Source: Clostridium_AI sp964409685
GTDB taxonomy: Bacteria; Bacillota; Clostridia; Lachnospirales; Lachnospiraceae
Direction: 5' to 3'
NCBI GenBank assembly: GCA_964409685.1
Contig: CAYPEJ010000008.1
Location: 62,001 to 126,000, forward strand
DNA length: 64,000 nucleotides
Part shown: positions 51,827 to 60,952 of the stretch, in pieces
Layout of the letters: each line of letters begins with the position of its first letter
Position numbering within the stretch: the first letter of the stretch is position 1
Program-made: the position numbers and the translations under genes
Notes under the pieces: generated by a model
Database searches by the model: none
Told to the model about the DNA's origin: nothing
Seen by the model: only the letters and a program-made list of their open reading frames with translations

Positions 51827-53374
51827 TTGGCAAAAGATATAATTGACGTGGCGACAAGTCAAATTGGATATCATGAGGAAGGTAAAAACAGGACAAAATA
51901 CGGCGCATGGTACGGCATGAATGGTGCTCCATGGTGCCATATGTTTGCCAGTTGGTGTGCAAATCAGGCAGGTGTCAGTACATCCATATTTCCACGTACT
52001 GCATCAACTGATGTTGGAATGCAATGGTTTAAAGATCATGGACTGTTCAAGTATAAAGGCTCTTATACTCCAAAACGTGGCGATGCTGTTTATTTCAAGA
52101 CAGGTAGGAGTCATGTAGGATTAGTAGAATCTGTGTCTGGTAACACATTACATACAATTGAGGGTAACACTTCATCAAAAGTAGCTAGACGTACTTATTC
52201 TTTATCAGAATCAACGATTACTGGTTATGGTACACCTAAGTACGAAAACTTAAATTCATCTACTACAGGCTCTACACAAGGAAATTCAAGTAATAAGAAA
52301 AAAACGTCAGCTAAAGAGCTGGCATATTTAAACTCCATACTAAAAAACCACAAGACAGCTCTAATTACTGATGTTACTGACAGAGAGATAAAAGAAACAA
52401 ATAAACTTCCTTATGACAGAGTGCTTGTATTAATTAATAATGGTAAGGATAAGTTCTTTGTACCTGTTAAAGATGGCATGACTATCACAGAAGAGCGTAA
52501 GTGCTCTCCAGGTACCGCAAAGTTTGAATTTAAGTATGAGAGAAAATACAAAGTTGAGGAAGGTAATGCGGTACTCATCGTAGTGGATGGTGTGAAGCGC
52601 TTTTATGGATTTGTTTTTACACGATCTGTATCTAAAGATGGAATGATGTCAATTACAGCCTATAATCAGTTGAGGTACTTTAAGAATAAAGAGACACTTG
52701 TATATAAGAATAAAACAGCATCAGAGGTACTTAAAATCATCATAGACAGATTTAACCTTAATGCAGGTACTATTACGGATACCAAGTATAAGGTGTCTGC
52801 AATAGAGGACAATATGACTCTGTTTGATATCATGCAGAATGTATTAGATGACACCATGATGACAAAAGGAATCATATATACACTGTGGGATGACTGTGGA
52901 AAACTTATGTTACAGGACACTTCCAAAATGATTGTGAATGGTTGTCTCATTGATGCAGAAACTGGTGAGGATTATACATATAAGACATCCATAGACAGCA
53001 ATACATACAATCAGGTGAAACTTATATACGAAAACAAAGATAAAGGTACATTTGACTTATATGTGACTAAAGACAGTAACAATATAAATAAATGGGGAGT
53101 TTTGCAGTACTTAGAGAAAATAGATGATCCTGATGTTGGAAAACTGAAATCACAGGCATATTTAAAACTGTATAATCAGAAAACCAAGAATCTGACAATC
53201 AAAGGTGTTATTGGTAATACTGCAGTGCATGCTGGATGCCTGGTACCAGTTCTTTTAACTCTTCAAGATATGAAAATATCTAATTATATGCTAGTCGAAA
53301 AAGTGGTACACAATTTTAAAAATAAACAGTACACAATGGATTTAACTGTATCTGGAGGTGGTTTCAGTGGCTAA
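51827..53374 (+). CDS. CHAP hydrolase fused to baseplate hub protein (XkdQ-like)
   Basis: 515 aa from TTG 51827, with GGAGGTG 6 nt upstream. Residues about 1-140 are a CHAP/NlpC-type peptidase (GAPWCHMFASWCANQ with catalytic Cys; GRSHVGLVESV with His). After a Ser/Thr linker, the rest is a gpD/XkdQ-like hub (LITDVTDREIKETNKLPYDRVLVLINNGKDKF ... NYMLVEKVVHNF). Fusion puts the cell-wall enzyme in the hub. Confidence 0.85.
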   Translation: MAKDIIDVATSQIGYHEEGKNRTKYGAWYGMNGAPWCHMFASWCANQAGVSTSIFPRTASTDVGMQWFKDHGLFKYKGSYTPKRGDAVYFKTGRSHVGLVESVSGNTLHTIEGNTSSKVARRTYSLSESTITGYGTPKYENLNSSTTGSTQGNSSNKKKTSAKELAYLNSILKNHKTALITDVTDREIKETNKLPYDRVLVLINNGKDKFFVPVKDGMTITEERKCSPGTAKFEFKYERKYKVEEGNAVLIVVDGVKRFYGFVFTRSVSKDGMMSITAYNQLRYFKNKETLVYKNKTASEVLKIIIDRFNLNAGTITDTKYKVSAIEDNMTLFDIMQNVLDDTMMTKGIIYTLWDDCGKLMLQDTSKMIVNGCLIDAETGEDYTYKTSIDSNTYNQVKLIYENKDKGTFDLYVTKDSNNINKWGVLQYLEKIDDPDVGKLKSQAYLKLYNQKTKNLTIKGVIGNTAVHAGCLVPVLLTLQDMKISNYMLVEKVVHNFKNKQYTMDLTVSGGGFSG

Positions 53375-53630
53375 CAATCTGACACAGCTTATTAAAAAAT
53401 GCGCTATGGAGGCATTTAGAGCATCCAAGCCTAGTGATTACATAGTAGGTAAGGTTGTGTCACTGTTACCATTGAAAGTACAAGTATCACAACAAATTAC
53501 ACTGGATGAAGATTTCCTGCTTGTTACTAATACAGCCAATAATATCATATGTACAGGTGATAAAGTACTTATGATTAGAAAAGCAGGTGGAAAACAATAT
53601 GTAATTGTAGATAAGGTGGTGAGTGGATGA
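53367..53630 (+). CDS. DUF2577-like baseplate protein (XkdR-like)
   Basis: 87 aa from GTG 53367 (GGAGGTGG upstream; GTG 53358 overlaps it). DUF2577 pattern GKVVSLLPLKVQVSQQITL, then GDKVLMIRKAGGKQYVIVDKV. Confidence 0.8.
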   Translation: MANNLTQLIKKCAMEAFRASKPSDYIVGKVVSLLPLKVQVSQQITLDEDFLLVTNTANNIICTGDKVLMIRKAGGKQYVIVDKVVSG

Positions 53631-54043
53631 TTCCTGATTTAGATAATGCATACGATGATGATATAGATACAAGTGACTTTGAAATAGAAGAGGAAACATC
53701 GAGAACTTACAGATTATGTGATGAAACAATAACTGGTAAAATAGATGAAACAGATGCAGTAATACAGGCAGCCGATAAGATATTAAACACCGAACGTTAT
53801 GATAGTCCAATCTATAGCTGGGACTATGGAATCGAACTAAAGGACCTTATAGGAAAAGATATGGATTATGTAATGGCGGAATTAGAGTATCGCATATCAG
53901 ATGCATTGACAACTGATGACCGCATAGAATCCATAACTGATTATACTGCAGAAAAAAATGGTAAGCGTGTAGTGCATTGTACATTTACAATTAACACAAC
54001 TAATGGGAATGAAATACCATTTGAATTGGAGGTGGCCGCATAA
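53627..54043 (+). CDS. DUF2634 baseplate protein (XkdS-like)
   Basis: 138 aa. DUF2634 motif SPIYSWDYGIELKDLIGKDMDYVMAELEYRISDAL, a gp25-like lysozyme-fold baseplate wedge. ATGA overlap with the hub gene before it. Confidence 0.85.
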   Translation: MIPDLDNAYDDDIDTSDFEIEEETSRTYRLCDETITGKIDETDAVIQAADKILNTERYDSPIYSWDYGIELKDLIGKDMDYVMAELEYRISDALTTDDRIESITDYTAEKNGKRVVHCTFTINTTNGNEIPFELEVAA

Positions 54044-55254
54044 TGTTTGAATCATATACAGATAAATTTTTATTAGATAGAATGCTGGAAAAAGTAGATG
54101 ACAAGATGGATAAGCGTGAGGGATCAATTATTTACGATGCATTGGCACCAGCTGCATTAGAGTTAGCAAACTTCTATGTTGCACTTGAAATGGTGATGAA
54201 AGAAGTATTTGGTGACAGTGCAAGCTATTATTATTTAATTAAACGTGCGGCAGAGCGTGGGGTTTATCCAGAACAGGCAACAAATGCCGTATGTAAAATA
54301 TCCGTAACACCGTCAAATGTTACGCTAAATACAGGTGACAGGTTTAATTTGGATGACTTAAATTACACTGTAATTGCTCCTGTATCAGGTGAGACAGGTA
54401 AATGGAAAATAGAATGCGAAACTGCAGGTGAAGAAGGTAACAAAGAATCAGGTGATTTAATACCAATCGAAACTATAGAAGGTTTAGAGACTGCAACTAT
54501 AACTGGTGTATTAATACCTGGTGAAAAAGAGGAAGAAGAGGAAGATTTTAGAGAGCGATATTTTAACAGTTTTTCTTCCAAGTCATACGGTGGCAATAAA
54601 CTGGATTACATAGAAAAAGTAAACTCCATACAGGGTGTTGGAGGGTGTAAACCTGTGAGAGCCTGGAATGGATACAGTCCATCCAGTATGATTCCAAGTT
54701 CTGCAGTTACAACTTGGTTTAATCAGCAGTCAAGTACTACACTTGGTAATGGTGTTTATGCTTGGATCAGCAATGCTTACAATGCAGCTGTAAATCATTT
54801 GCTTACTACAGGCGGTACAGTGAAAATTGTAATCATTAACTCTCAGTTTCGTAAACCATCTAATACGCTCATACAATATGTTCAGGAAGAACTAGATCCT
54901 GGATACACAGGAGAAGGTGATGGTGTTGCTCCAATTGGTCACGTAGTAAATATAGTTGGTGTAAAAGAAACAACTGTTAATTTTACATTTACACTCACAT
55001 TAGATAGCGGTAAGACATTCGATGACGTGCAGGATGCAATTGAGACAGCAATAGAGAGTAAACTTGCTGAGTTGAGACAGCAATGGAGTAATACAAATGG
55101 TATTGTGGTTAGAAAATCAGCAATAGAATCACTGTTACTTAATATTGACGGTATTGTGGACGTGACTGATACATTGATAAATGGATCTGCATCCAATCTT
55201 GCATTGGATGTTGAACATATACCTGTGCTGGGAGTGGTGAGCAGTGGAACGTAA
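54043..55254 (+). CDS. Baseplate J-like protein (XkdT-like)
   Basis: 403 aa. Motifs KREGSIIYDALAPAALELANFYVALEMV and ERYFNSFSSKSYGGNKLDYIEKVNSIQGVGGCKPV define gpJ/XkdT. It forms the baseplate wedge. Confidence 0.9.
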   Translation: MFESYTDKFLLDRMLEKVDDKMDKREGSIIYDALAPAALELANFYVALEMVMKEVFGDSASYYYLIKRAAERGVYPEQATNAVCKISVTPSNVTLNTGDRFNLDDLNYTVIAPVSGETGKWKIECETAGEEGNKESGDLIPIETIEGLETATITGVLIPGEKEEEEEDFRERYFNSFSSKSYGGNKLDYIEKVNSIQGVGGCKPVRAWNGYSPSSMIPSSAVTTWFNQQSSTTLGNGVYAWISNAYNAAVNHLLTTGGTVKIVIINSQFRKPSNTLIQYVQEELDPGYTGEGDGVAPIGHVVNIVGVKETTVNFTFTLTLDSGKTFDDVQDAIETAIESKLAELRQQWSNTNGIVVRKSAIESLLLNIDGIVDVTDTLINGSASNLALDVEHIPVLGVVSSGT

Positions 55255-55783
55255 CAATCTGATTGAGTATTTACCACCATATATGGTAAAGTTTAAGGAA
55301 ATGCAACAGATAATGTCGACTGAGGATAAAGAACTGGATAAAATAGATACAGCTGTACAGTCGGTACTTAACAATGCATTTATAAAGGATTGTGATGAGA
55401 ATGGCATAAAAGTGTATGAAAAACTGCTTAAAATTACACCAAACAGATCAGAATCACTGGAATCAAGAAAAGCGAGGGTTTCACTCAGATGGAATGACAG
55501 AATCCCATACACTTTAAAAACCCTACTCAACCGTATAAACGGTTTGTGTGGAGTAAATAATTATGACTTGGATGCAGACTGGGAAAATTATTATTTTCAA
55601 CTTACCGTACATTTGGAGCTGTTCTCAGAAGTCAAAACGTTGGAAACTATCCTAGATGAAATGTTACCGCTCAACATTTCATATGATGTATCTAATGTGA
55701 TAGAGTGTAAACCATATGGAAATGTATATACAGCAGGTACTGTAACCAGTACAGAGATAATACAAGTGGGAGGTGTTTCATAA
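55244..55783 (+). CDS. DUF2313 baseplate protein (XkdU-like)
   Basis: 179 aa, GTG start overlapping the previous gene. DUF2313 pattern LPPYMVKFKEMQQIMSTEDKELD, RKARVSLRWNDRIPYTLKTL. It links baseplate and fibre. Confidence 0.85.
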   Translation: MERNNLIEYLPPYMVKFKEMQQIMSTEDKELDKIDTAVQSVLNNAFIKDCDENGIKVYEKLLKITPNRSESLESRKARVSLRWNDRIPYTLKTLLNRINGLCGVNNYDLDADWENYYFQLTVHLELFSEVKTLETILDEMLPLNISYDVSNVIECKPYGNVYTAGTVTSTEIIQVGGVS

Positions 55784-57471
55784 TGGCACAGTTTGGTAAC
55801 ATAGTACTGACTGATAAAGGTGTGGCATTGAATGCCAAAGTTGGGAATGGAGTAACACTAAATCTTACAAAGATTTCTACAAGTTCTACAGAGTATCAAG
55901 CATCGGCATTACATGCATTGGAATCTATAGATATACAGCAAAGCAGTAACATTTCCAGCAAAACTGTAATTAATAATACTGATGTAAAATTATCGGTTGT
56001 ATTCAGTAACAGTGATTTGAATACTGGCTACTACATCAAAACATTAGGATTATATGCAAATGATCCTGATGTAGGTGAGATATTATATGCAGTATGCCAA
56101 GAAACAAGTGGTAACTGCCATTTACCAACTGCAAGTGATACATCAAGTGCATTAAACATTGACATGGTGCTGACAACATCCAATAGTGCGAATGTAACAG
56201 TTGAAGTAAATCCAGCTGGGGTTGTTACACAGTCGCAGTTTAATGACACTGTTAATAAAAAAATGGAATGGTGCGGAACGTACAACAGTTCCAACAATTA
56301 CAAGAATAATGATGTCATAATTTACAATGATGCATATTACAAAGTAAACGAGCAGTTTACAGGTAATATGGATTACAGTAAGGTGACTTTTTTAGGTATA
56401 AAATCAAAATATGATCATTTCACAATGGAAATAGACGGAAATAACAATGCTAATCCAAGTGTTGAAAATAGTTGTATAAAGTATAGAGGTGGATGTGAAA
56501 ATTTTTCAAAGCAAGATTGGGTTGACTGGTTTGGATACAAGCCTTGTATCATGTATTCCCAAGGAGAAATAGAATGCTATTTAGATCCAAACAACTATTC
56601 TGAGGATGTAAATGGAAATGATGTTGATATTACTACAGTATCAAGCGAACCAAGAAATGTGATGATACAGCATAAAAGAATAGGAATAATGTCGATTAAT
56701 ATTTCACAAGGAAAATGGATTATAAGATGCACTAACGATCCATGCGATGGTAGATATTCATACAGTGCTTTTGAGAATGGAGCAAGAGATTGTAAGAATA
56801 TATATCTTGGTGCTTATAATGGAATGATTTCTGACAGTAAGTTACATAGTCTTAGCAATGCAACAATTTCTGTAGATGGTCAATCAGTTAGTTCTTATAG
56901 GACATTGGCACAAGCTAATGGAATGAATTATCAAATAATGAATATAAAGATGTTTTCATTTTTGAGACATTTATTCATTATTCAAAATGGAACACTTGAT
57001 GGAAGATTGTCAAGTGGATTTGATACTGCAAATAAAACATCTGGTGCAACAAACGAGATGGGGTTGAATATTTCGGATTTAACATCAAAATGGGGAAAGT
57101 GGATTGGAATGGAGACCAATTGCTTCTCCGAATATGTAGATGGTTCATATGTGGATTCAAGCTTTCGGTTATTAATTGCTGAAAATGATAACTTCAATGA
57201 TACTGGTTCTGGATACAAAGATTGCGGAAGAATATATTCACTAGGAGATGGTTACATGGGGGCTAATGTTACTTTTTCACCAGAACTTGGTTTTATTCCA
57301 AATAATACGAATGGTACTTCAAACACTTTGTTCCATTCAAAAACGTTAGCAATAAAACCATCAACCAGCATGGTTAATTATGGTTATAATATTTTCTATA
57401 ATCATTATACAATGACACCAGCAGCAAAAGGTGCAGGCATAACAGCAAGACTTTGTTATATGTCATATTAG
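55783..57471 (+). CDS. Tail fibre / receptor-binding protein
   Basis: 562 aa. N-terminal ~150 residues are DUF3751/XkdV-like baseplate-attachment (AQFGNIVLTDKGVALNAKV), residues near 165-205 resemble a carbohydrate-binding insert, and the C-terminal 350 residues are unique and Gly/Asn/Ser-rich, as expected for host recognition. It probably determines host range. Confidence 0.8.
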   Translation: MAQFGNIVLTDKGVALNAKVGNGVTLNLTKISTSSTEYQASALHALESIDIQQSSNISSKTVINNTDVKLSVVFSNSDLNTGYYIKTLGLYANDPDVGEILYAVCQETSGNCHLPTASDTSSALNIDMVLTTSNSANVTVEVNPAGVVTQSQFNDTVNKKMEWCGTYNSSNNYKNNDVIIYNDAYYKVNEQFTGNMDYSKVTFLGIKSKYDHFTMEIDGNNNANPSVENSCIKYRGGCENFSKQDWVDWFGYKPCIMYSQGEIECYLDPNNYSEDVNGNDVDITTVSSEPRNVMIQHKRIGIMSINISQGKWIIRCTNDPCDGRYSYSAFENGARDCKNIYLGAYNGMISDSKLHSLSNATISVDGQSVSSYRTLAQANGMNYQIMNIKMFSFLRHLFIIQNGTLDGRLSSGFDTANKTSGATNEMGLNISDLTSKWGKWIGMETNCFSEYVDGSYVDSSFRLLIAENDNFNDTGSGYKDCGRIYSLGDGYMGANVTFSPELGFIPNNTNGTSNTLFHSKTLAIKPSTSMVNYGYNIFYNHYTMTPAAKGAGITARLCYMSY

Positions 57472-57487
57472 AAAGATGGTGGGAAAG

Positions 57488-57625
57488 ATGAAAAATGTAG
57501 GAACAGACACATTTACAAGTAATACAGAAGGTAAATGGCTTGATGATGGAACGAAGTTTTATTTTAGTCCGCTTGTATATTCATATACAAGAGTTGAATG
57601 GGATGCAGAACTAGAAGGAAGGTGA
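57488..57625 (+). CDS. 45-aa protein after the tail fibre gene
   Basis: ATG 57488, short aromatic protein (KWLDDGTKFYFSPLVYSYTRVEWD). It may be a small fibre-linked or assembly protein; no family is recognised. Confidence 0.5.
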   Translation: MKNVGTDTFTSNTEGKWLDDGTKFYFSPLVYSYTRVEWDAELEGR

Positions 57626-57629
57626 TAAT

Positions 57630-57899
57630 TTGTATATTGATGTTAGTGTTATTAAAGAAATAGCTGCAATTATAACAGCATTAGCTGCAATATTTGGTTT
57701 AATATTTTCTGCTTATAAATGGTACTTAAAGCAGAATAAACAAGATAAAGAAATACAATCAATAAAAGAGGAACAATGTCTACTGTGTTATGCACAGGTA
57801 GCGTGCCTGGATGGACTAGAGCAGCTAGGGGCAAATGGGAATGTTAGCAGAGCGAAAGACAAATTAGAAAAGCATATGAATCAGAAAGCACATGAATAG
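57630..57899 (+). CDS. Small membrane protein of the lysis cluster
   Basis: 89 aa, TTG start with AAGGTG upstream. One N-terminal membrane helix (EIAAIITALAAIFGLIFSAYKWYL) and a charged helical tail with CLLCYAQVACLDGLEQLG. XhlA-like or accessory holin by position. Confidence 0.6.
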   Translation: MYIDVSVIKEIAAIITALAAIFGLIFSAYKWYLKQNKQDKEIQSIKEEQCLLCYAQVACLDGLEQLGANGNVSRAKDKLEKHMNQKAHE

Positions 57900-58179
57900 G
57901 AGTAAACGTATGAAGAGACAGAGACAACCAACGAAGAAAAAAATGGCAAAGAGAGATAAAATGTTAATAGTAGCAGTTACATGTATAGTAAGTTATACGG
58001 TAGCTGCTATTATTTTGCAGTTCTTTACGAGTGTAGAAGTATCAAGCACATTAACGCTGTGTTGGTACGGATTTTGGACAGCAGAAATATGGACCTTATC
58101 AGGGATAACAAAGGCAAAGCTAAAGAATAAGTATTACAATCAGGCAGGTATGCAAGAAAGTGAGGAAGAAAATGGGTGA
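57892..58179 (+). CDS. Two-helix membrane protein of the lysis cluster
   Basis: 95 aa with a highly basic N-terminus and two membrane helices (MLIVAVTCIVSYTVAAIILQF; LTLCWYGFWTAEIWTLSGI). A holin or holin-accessory role is possible. Start ATG 57892 or 57910. Confidence 0.55.
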   Translation: MNRSKRMKRQRQPTKKKMAKRDKMLIVAVTCIVSYTVAAIILQFFTSVEVSSTLTLCWYGFWTAEIWTLSGITKAKLKNKYYNQAGMQESEEENG

Positions 58180-58498
58180 AATAACATATAGCATTTTAAG
58201 ATTATTTATGGTAGTGATTTTTACAATTATCATTAAGTATCTAATACCATTCTTAAAGCAGAAAATTGATACACAGACAATAGAAAATGTTGCGATGTGG
58301 GTAAAAACATCTACATTGGCAGCTGAACAGACTGTGACGGAATCGGGAAAAGGTGCAGAGAAAAAGGCAATTGTAACACAATTCATAAAAGAGATTCTTA
58401 TAAAAAAGAAAATTGCATTATCAGATGAGCAGATCAGTGAACTTATTGAGGCAACTGTAAAAACGATGAACATTGAAGAAAGAGAGGATAAGTCATGA
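58172..58498 (+). CDS. Holin, LLH family
   Basis: 108 aa from ATG 58172 (GAGGAAG upstream). One N-terminal helix (ILRLFMVVIFTIIIKYLIPFL) then the LLH-type region (NVAMWVKTSTLAAEQTVTESGKG). It permeabilises the membrane for the amidase. Confidence 0.8.
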   Translation: MGEITYSILRLFMVVIFTIIIKYLIPFLKQKIDTQTIENVAMWVKTSTLAAEQTVTESGKGAEKKAIVTQFIKEILIKKKIALSDEQISELIEATVKTMNIEEREDKS

Positions 58499-59037
58499 AA
58501 ATTTGTATATCAGTAGGACACAGTATGTTAAAAAACGGTAATATTACAAGTGCAGATGGCACTGCATTTGGCGGAGGGAATGAATACAAGTTCTGCAAAG
58601 AATTTGCAAATGTACTAGTTAGCACTTTGAAAGCAGCAGGTCATGAAGTTGATCTGTTGAGAGTTCCAGAAAGGAGGGTAAGTACACAGAAAGAAGAGAA
58701 GTCTTATAAGATTGCAAGATACAATGATAATTATGATTTAAATTTGGAGCTTCACTTAAATGCTGCAAATAGTTGTACAGCCAGGGGAACAGAAGCACTG
58801 TATGTATCATCAACTGGAAAAAAATATGCAAGTGCTATATGCAACAAGTTATCCGAACTTTGGACCAATAGAGGTCCCAAAGTTCGGACAAATCTATACT
58901 TTTTAAACACAACAAAAGCACCAGCAGTACTTATTGAGCTTTTCTTCTGCACAAACAAAACAGAGTGGAAGAAAGCTCAGAAGAACAAGCGCAAGATGGC
59001 GCGACTTATTACAGAAGCAATTGCTTCTGTAAAATAA
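58495..59037 (+). CDS. N-acetylmuramoyl-L-alanine amidase (endolysin)
   Basis: 180-aa Amidase_3 domain. Zinc ligands: His in SVGHSML, Glu in GGGNEYKF, His in LELHLNAA; catalytic Glu in VLIELFFC. It has no separate wall-binding domain. ATGA overlap with the holin gene. It cuts the stem peptide from the glycan at lysis. Confidence 0.9.
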   Translation: MKICISVGHSMLKNGNITSADGTAFGGGNEYKFCKEFANVLVSTLKAAGHEVDLLRVPERRVSTQKEEKSYKIARYNDNYDLNLELHLNAANSCTARGTEALYVSSTGKKYASAICNKLSELWTNRGPKVRTNLYFLNTTKAPAVLIELFFCTNKTEWKKAQKNKRKMARLITEAIASVK

Positions 59038-59404
59038 AAAGTTGCACCAGTGCAACAAATGCTAAAGCGAAAAATAAAAAATACTATTCATCTATAACTA
59101 TCTTCCACATAAATAATCATATACTTTTCTTTCGTGCTCCAAATGTAGCTTGTCAAAATATTTGCCAACAAAATAAAAAGGCTGAAGTTGCAGCTTCAGC
59201 CCCATAATGACCAGCAGATGATCATCTAATATCTTATATATTTTATCATATGAGTTTTTACTTTTCAATCACAAAACAAATAGTCAATTCTTCCATTTCT
59301 AATACATTTGTCTATAGCCCAGCTTATTTTTATACTTCTTCGCTGTATGAAACATACAGCGAAGTTCACAATAATATTTACTTGATAATTCAAGCTCTAA
59401 GTAT
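59038..59404. other. Gene-free stretch after the lysis genes
   Basis: No supported gene. It holds the palindrome GTTGCACCAGTGCAAC (59041-59056), a minus-strand terminator (59173-59202) and a perfect 12-bp hairpin, CTTCGCTGTATG/CATACAGCGAAG with a 3-nt loop (59338-59364), lacking a T-run. Confidence 0.6.
59173..59202 (-). terminator. Minus-strand terminator of the accessory pair
   Basis: On the minus strand GGCTGAAG pairs with CTTCAGCC and is followed by TTTTTATTTTG. Confidence 0.75.
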
Positions 59405-59851
59405 TCACCAATTTCCTTTGAGTCCTTTGAGCTCTGATAGAAATTTTTCGTCATCAATATGATTTAAAGCGTATAGAATTATCGGTTGTTGCCATTCTGG
59501 GGGAATGCGCTCCCCTTTTTCCCACTGCAATTGTGTATTGCGTGGAATTTTAAAAACATCTAAAACTTGCTTTTTAGTTACTCCAGTTTTATATATATTT
59601 CTAATCTTATCAGAAAAACTGATTCTGATACCTACTTCTGGATTGTAGATGATGGCATCGTCGTTTACAGAAATTTCACAAGATTCAACATCATAGTAAC
59701 CACTACACGAAAGGCCGTTAAAATCTACGATGCATTCCATGCTTGAATTTGGCGTGCTACATGTAGTTGCGTCAATTGCGACGGCACATGATAATAATTC
59801 TTCCTTTTCGTGACAACTTAAACTTCCCCATTTCATTCCTTCATAATTCAT
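59405..59851 (-). CDS. HTH protein, second gene of a minus-strand accessory pair
   Basis: 148 aa. The C-terminal part TGVTKKQVLDVFKIPRNTQLQWEKGERIPPEWQQPIILYAL is an HTH with the W-x-x-G-x-R-x-P-P-E-W-x-Q pattern of phage or antitoxin-like regulators; the N-terminus is Cys-rich. It follows the partner gene by 4 bp. It could be an antitoxin or a lysogenic-conversion regulator. Confidence 0.55.
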   Translation of the reverse strand: MNYEGMKWGSLSCHEKEELLSCAVAIDATTCSTPNSSMECIVDFNGLSCSGYYDVESCEISVNDDAIIYNPEVGIRISFSDKIRNIYKTGVTKKQVLDVFKIPRNTQLQWEKGERIPPEWQQPIILYALNHIDDEKFLSELKGLKGNW

Positions 59852-59855
59852 TTGA

Positions 59856-60269
59856 TTACCTCCTGTTAATTGCTTTCATGATTAATGTTTCGCTAATGTA
59901 TGATACGTATTGTTCTAAAGTTCTGCCTTCTCTGTATGGTCTAAAGAAAGACAGATTTTTTAGTTCGATTGTTTTATTCACGGAATTATATAAACCTTTC
60001 TCGTATTTTGCATGTTGTTCAATGCAATTTTTGAAGTCAGAATATTTAACTGTTACTGATTTTATAGAAAACACTAAATGTTTTCTTGAGCCTTTGTTTT
60101 CGAGTTTAATATCAAATGTAGGAAAAACATTTTTGATTTGTGCAAGCATATCAGAGCCAGCAGCCTTGAACTCAACCCATGCCATTTTTAAACATAAGCC
60201 GAAAATATTTCTGCTATCTTCCTTTTTTATTTCCCACGCCCTTTTCATTATTCTACTTAAATTAATCAT
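59856..60269 (-). CDS. Unknown protein, first gene of a minus-strand accessory pair
   Basis: 137 aa from ATG 60269 (GGGAGGT upstream), basic. It starts MINLSRIMKRAWEIKKEDSRN with IFGLCLKMAWVEFKAA next, a short N-terminal pattern seen in many Firmicutes phage proteins; the rest is unknown. Expressed against the late genes, so it may be made during lysogeny. Confidence 0.55.
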   Translation of the reverse strand: MINLSRIMKRAWEIKKEDSRNIFGLCLKMAWVEFKAAGSDMLAQIKNVFPTFDIKLENKGSRKHLVFSIKSVTVKYSDFKNCIEQHAKYEKGLYNSVNKTIELKNLSFFRPYREGRTLEQYVSYISETLIMKAINRR

Positions 60270-60392
60270 TTTAATTACCTCCCTCAACCTTATATCTATA
60301 TTATGCACTCATTGAGTGCATTTGTCAATACCTTTGTGGAGATTTTTTGTGAAGGACAAAAATTTTATATAGTTGAACTGGTGCAACTGTAA

Positions 60393-60506
60393 TGTAGACG
60401 TAAGTTTACATAAATACAGTAAGAAAATGAAGAAAAGTGGATGTCAACTTACGCTTACATCCGTAAAAGTGCAAAAATACGAGATTGGTGTAGACGTAAG
60501 TTTACA
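60393..60506. repeat. Three-copy 18-bp operator array
   Basis: TGTAGACGTAAGTTTACA occurs at 60393-60410 and 60489-60506, with an inverted variant TGTCAACTTACGCTTACA at 60442-60459. Each is a dyad (TGTAnACnTAnGTnTACA) and they are spaced 49 and 47 bp. The region 60270-60675 has no supported gene; a further hairpin (CACTCATG/CATGAGTG) lies near 60614-60650. Confidence 0.7.
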
Positions 60507-60675
60507 TTCAAAGGTACTGCATACTCACTATCTACAAAGATTTAGAAGAAAAGTACATACTGAACACAGGCAGCAAATTTTTATCGTTATACAATCGAGA
60601 AAATGACGAAACTATCACTCATGCAATGTATTGAGATAATTACATGAGTGAAAAATTATTTTTGATGAAAATAGT

Positions 60676-60906
60676 CTATTCTATATCAATTAAATCATAG
60701 ATTGAGCAATCAAGTGCTTTGGATAATCTATACACAATATCAACACGAGCATGGTTGATATCTCTTCTAAGTTGTTCATAGTTTCCAATACATTTTAATG
60801 GAACACCAGACATTTCAGAAAGTTCAGATTGCTTAATACCTTTCTGAATACGTACTAGTTTTAATTTACTTATTGAAACTTTTGATTTTACATGATATCC
60901 TTTCAA
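60676..60906 (-). CDS. Small HTH regulator next to attR
   Basis: 76 aa from TTG 60906 (AGGAGGG 8 nt upstream). Cro/C1 HTH (KLKLVRIQKGIKQSELSEMSGVPLKCIGNYEQLRR). It is the last phage gene before attR. It may bind the three-copy operator upstream or serve as a directionality factor; neither is shown. Confidence 0.7.
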   Translation of the reverse strand: MKGYHVKSKVSISKLKLVRIQKGIKQSELSEMSGVPLKCIGNYEQLRRDINHARVDIVYRLSKALDCSIYDLIDIE

Positions 60907-60947
60907 TGATAACCCTCCTAGAGATACACCTAATAGAAACATTAATC

Positions 60948-60952
60948 AAGAT
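60948..60952. other. attR core of the prophage
   Basis: AAGAT shared with 22112-22116. To its right the sequence encodes the native end of the methyltransferase (I-IDYDVDRMIYVSCKPTSL), in frame with the host part. Confidence 0.75.

Larger units (their letters stand above)
22112..60952. mobile_element. Complete-looking prophage, contractile-tail type, about 38.8 kb
   Basis: Bounded by AAGAT cores in a split methyltransferase gene. It holds an integrase at the left end, lysogeny control, early, packaging, head, contractile tail (sheath, tube, XkdN to XkdU-like), tail fibre, holin, amidase and accessory genes in normal order. No essential structural gene is visibly broken, so it may be inducible. 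Excision would restore the native methyltransferase reading frame, but with the decayed C-terminal extension. Confidence 0.92.

Noticed and set aside
60373..60606. 77-aa ORF on the plus strand
   Set aside because: Its repeated DVSLH blocks are translations of the 18-bp operator repeats, and there is no ribosome site.
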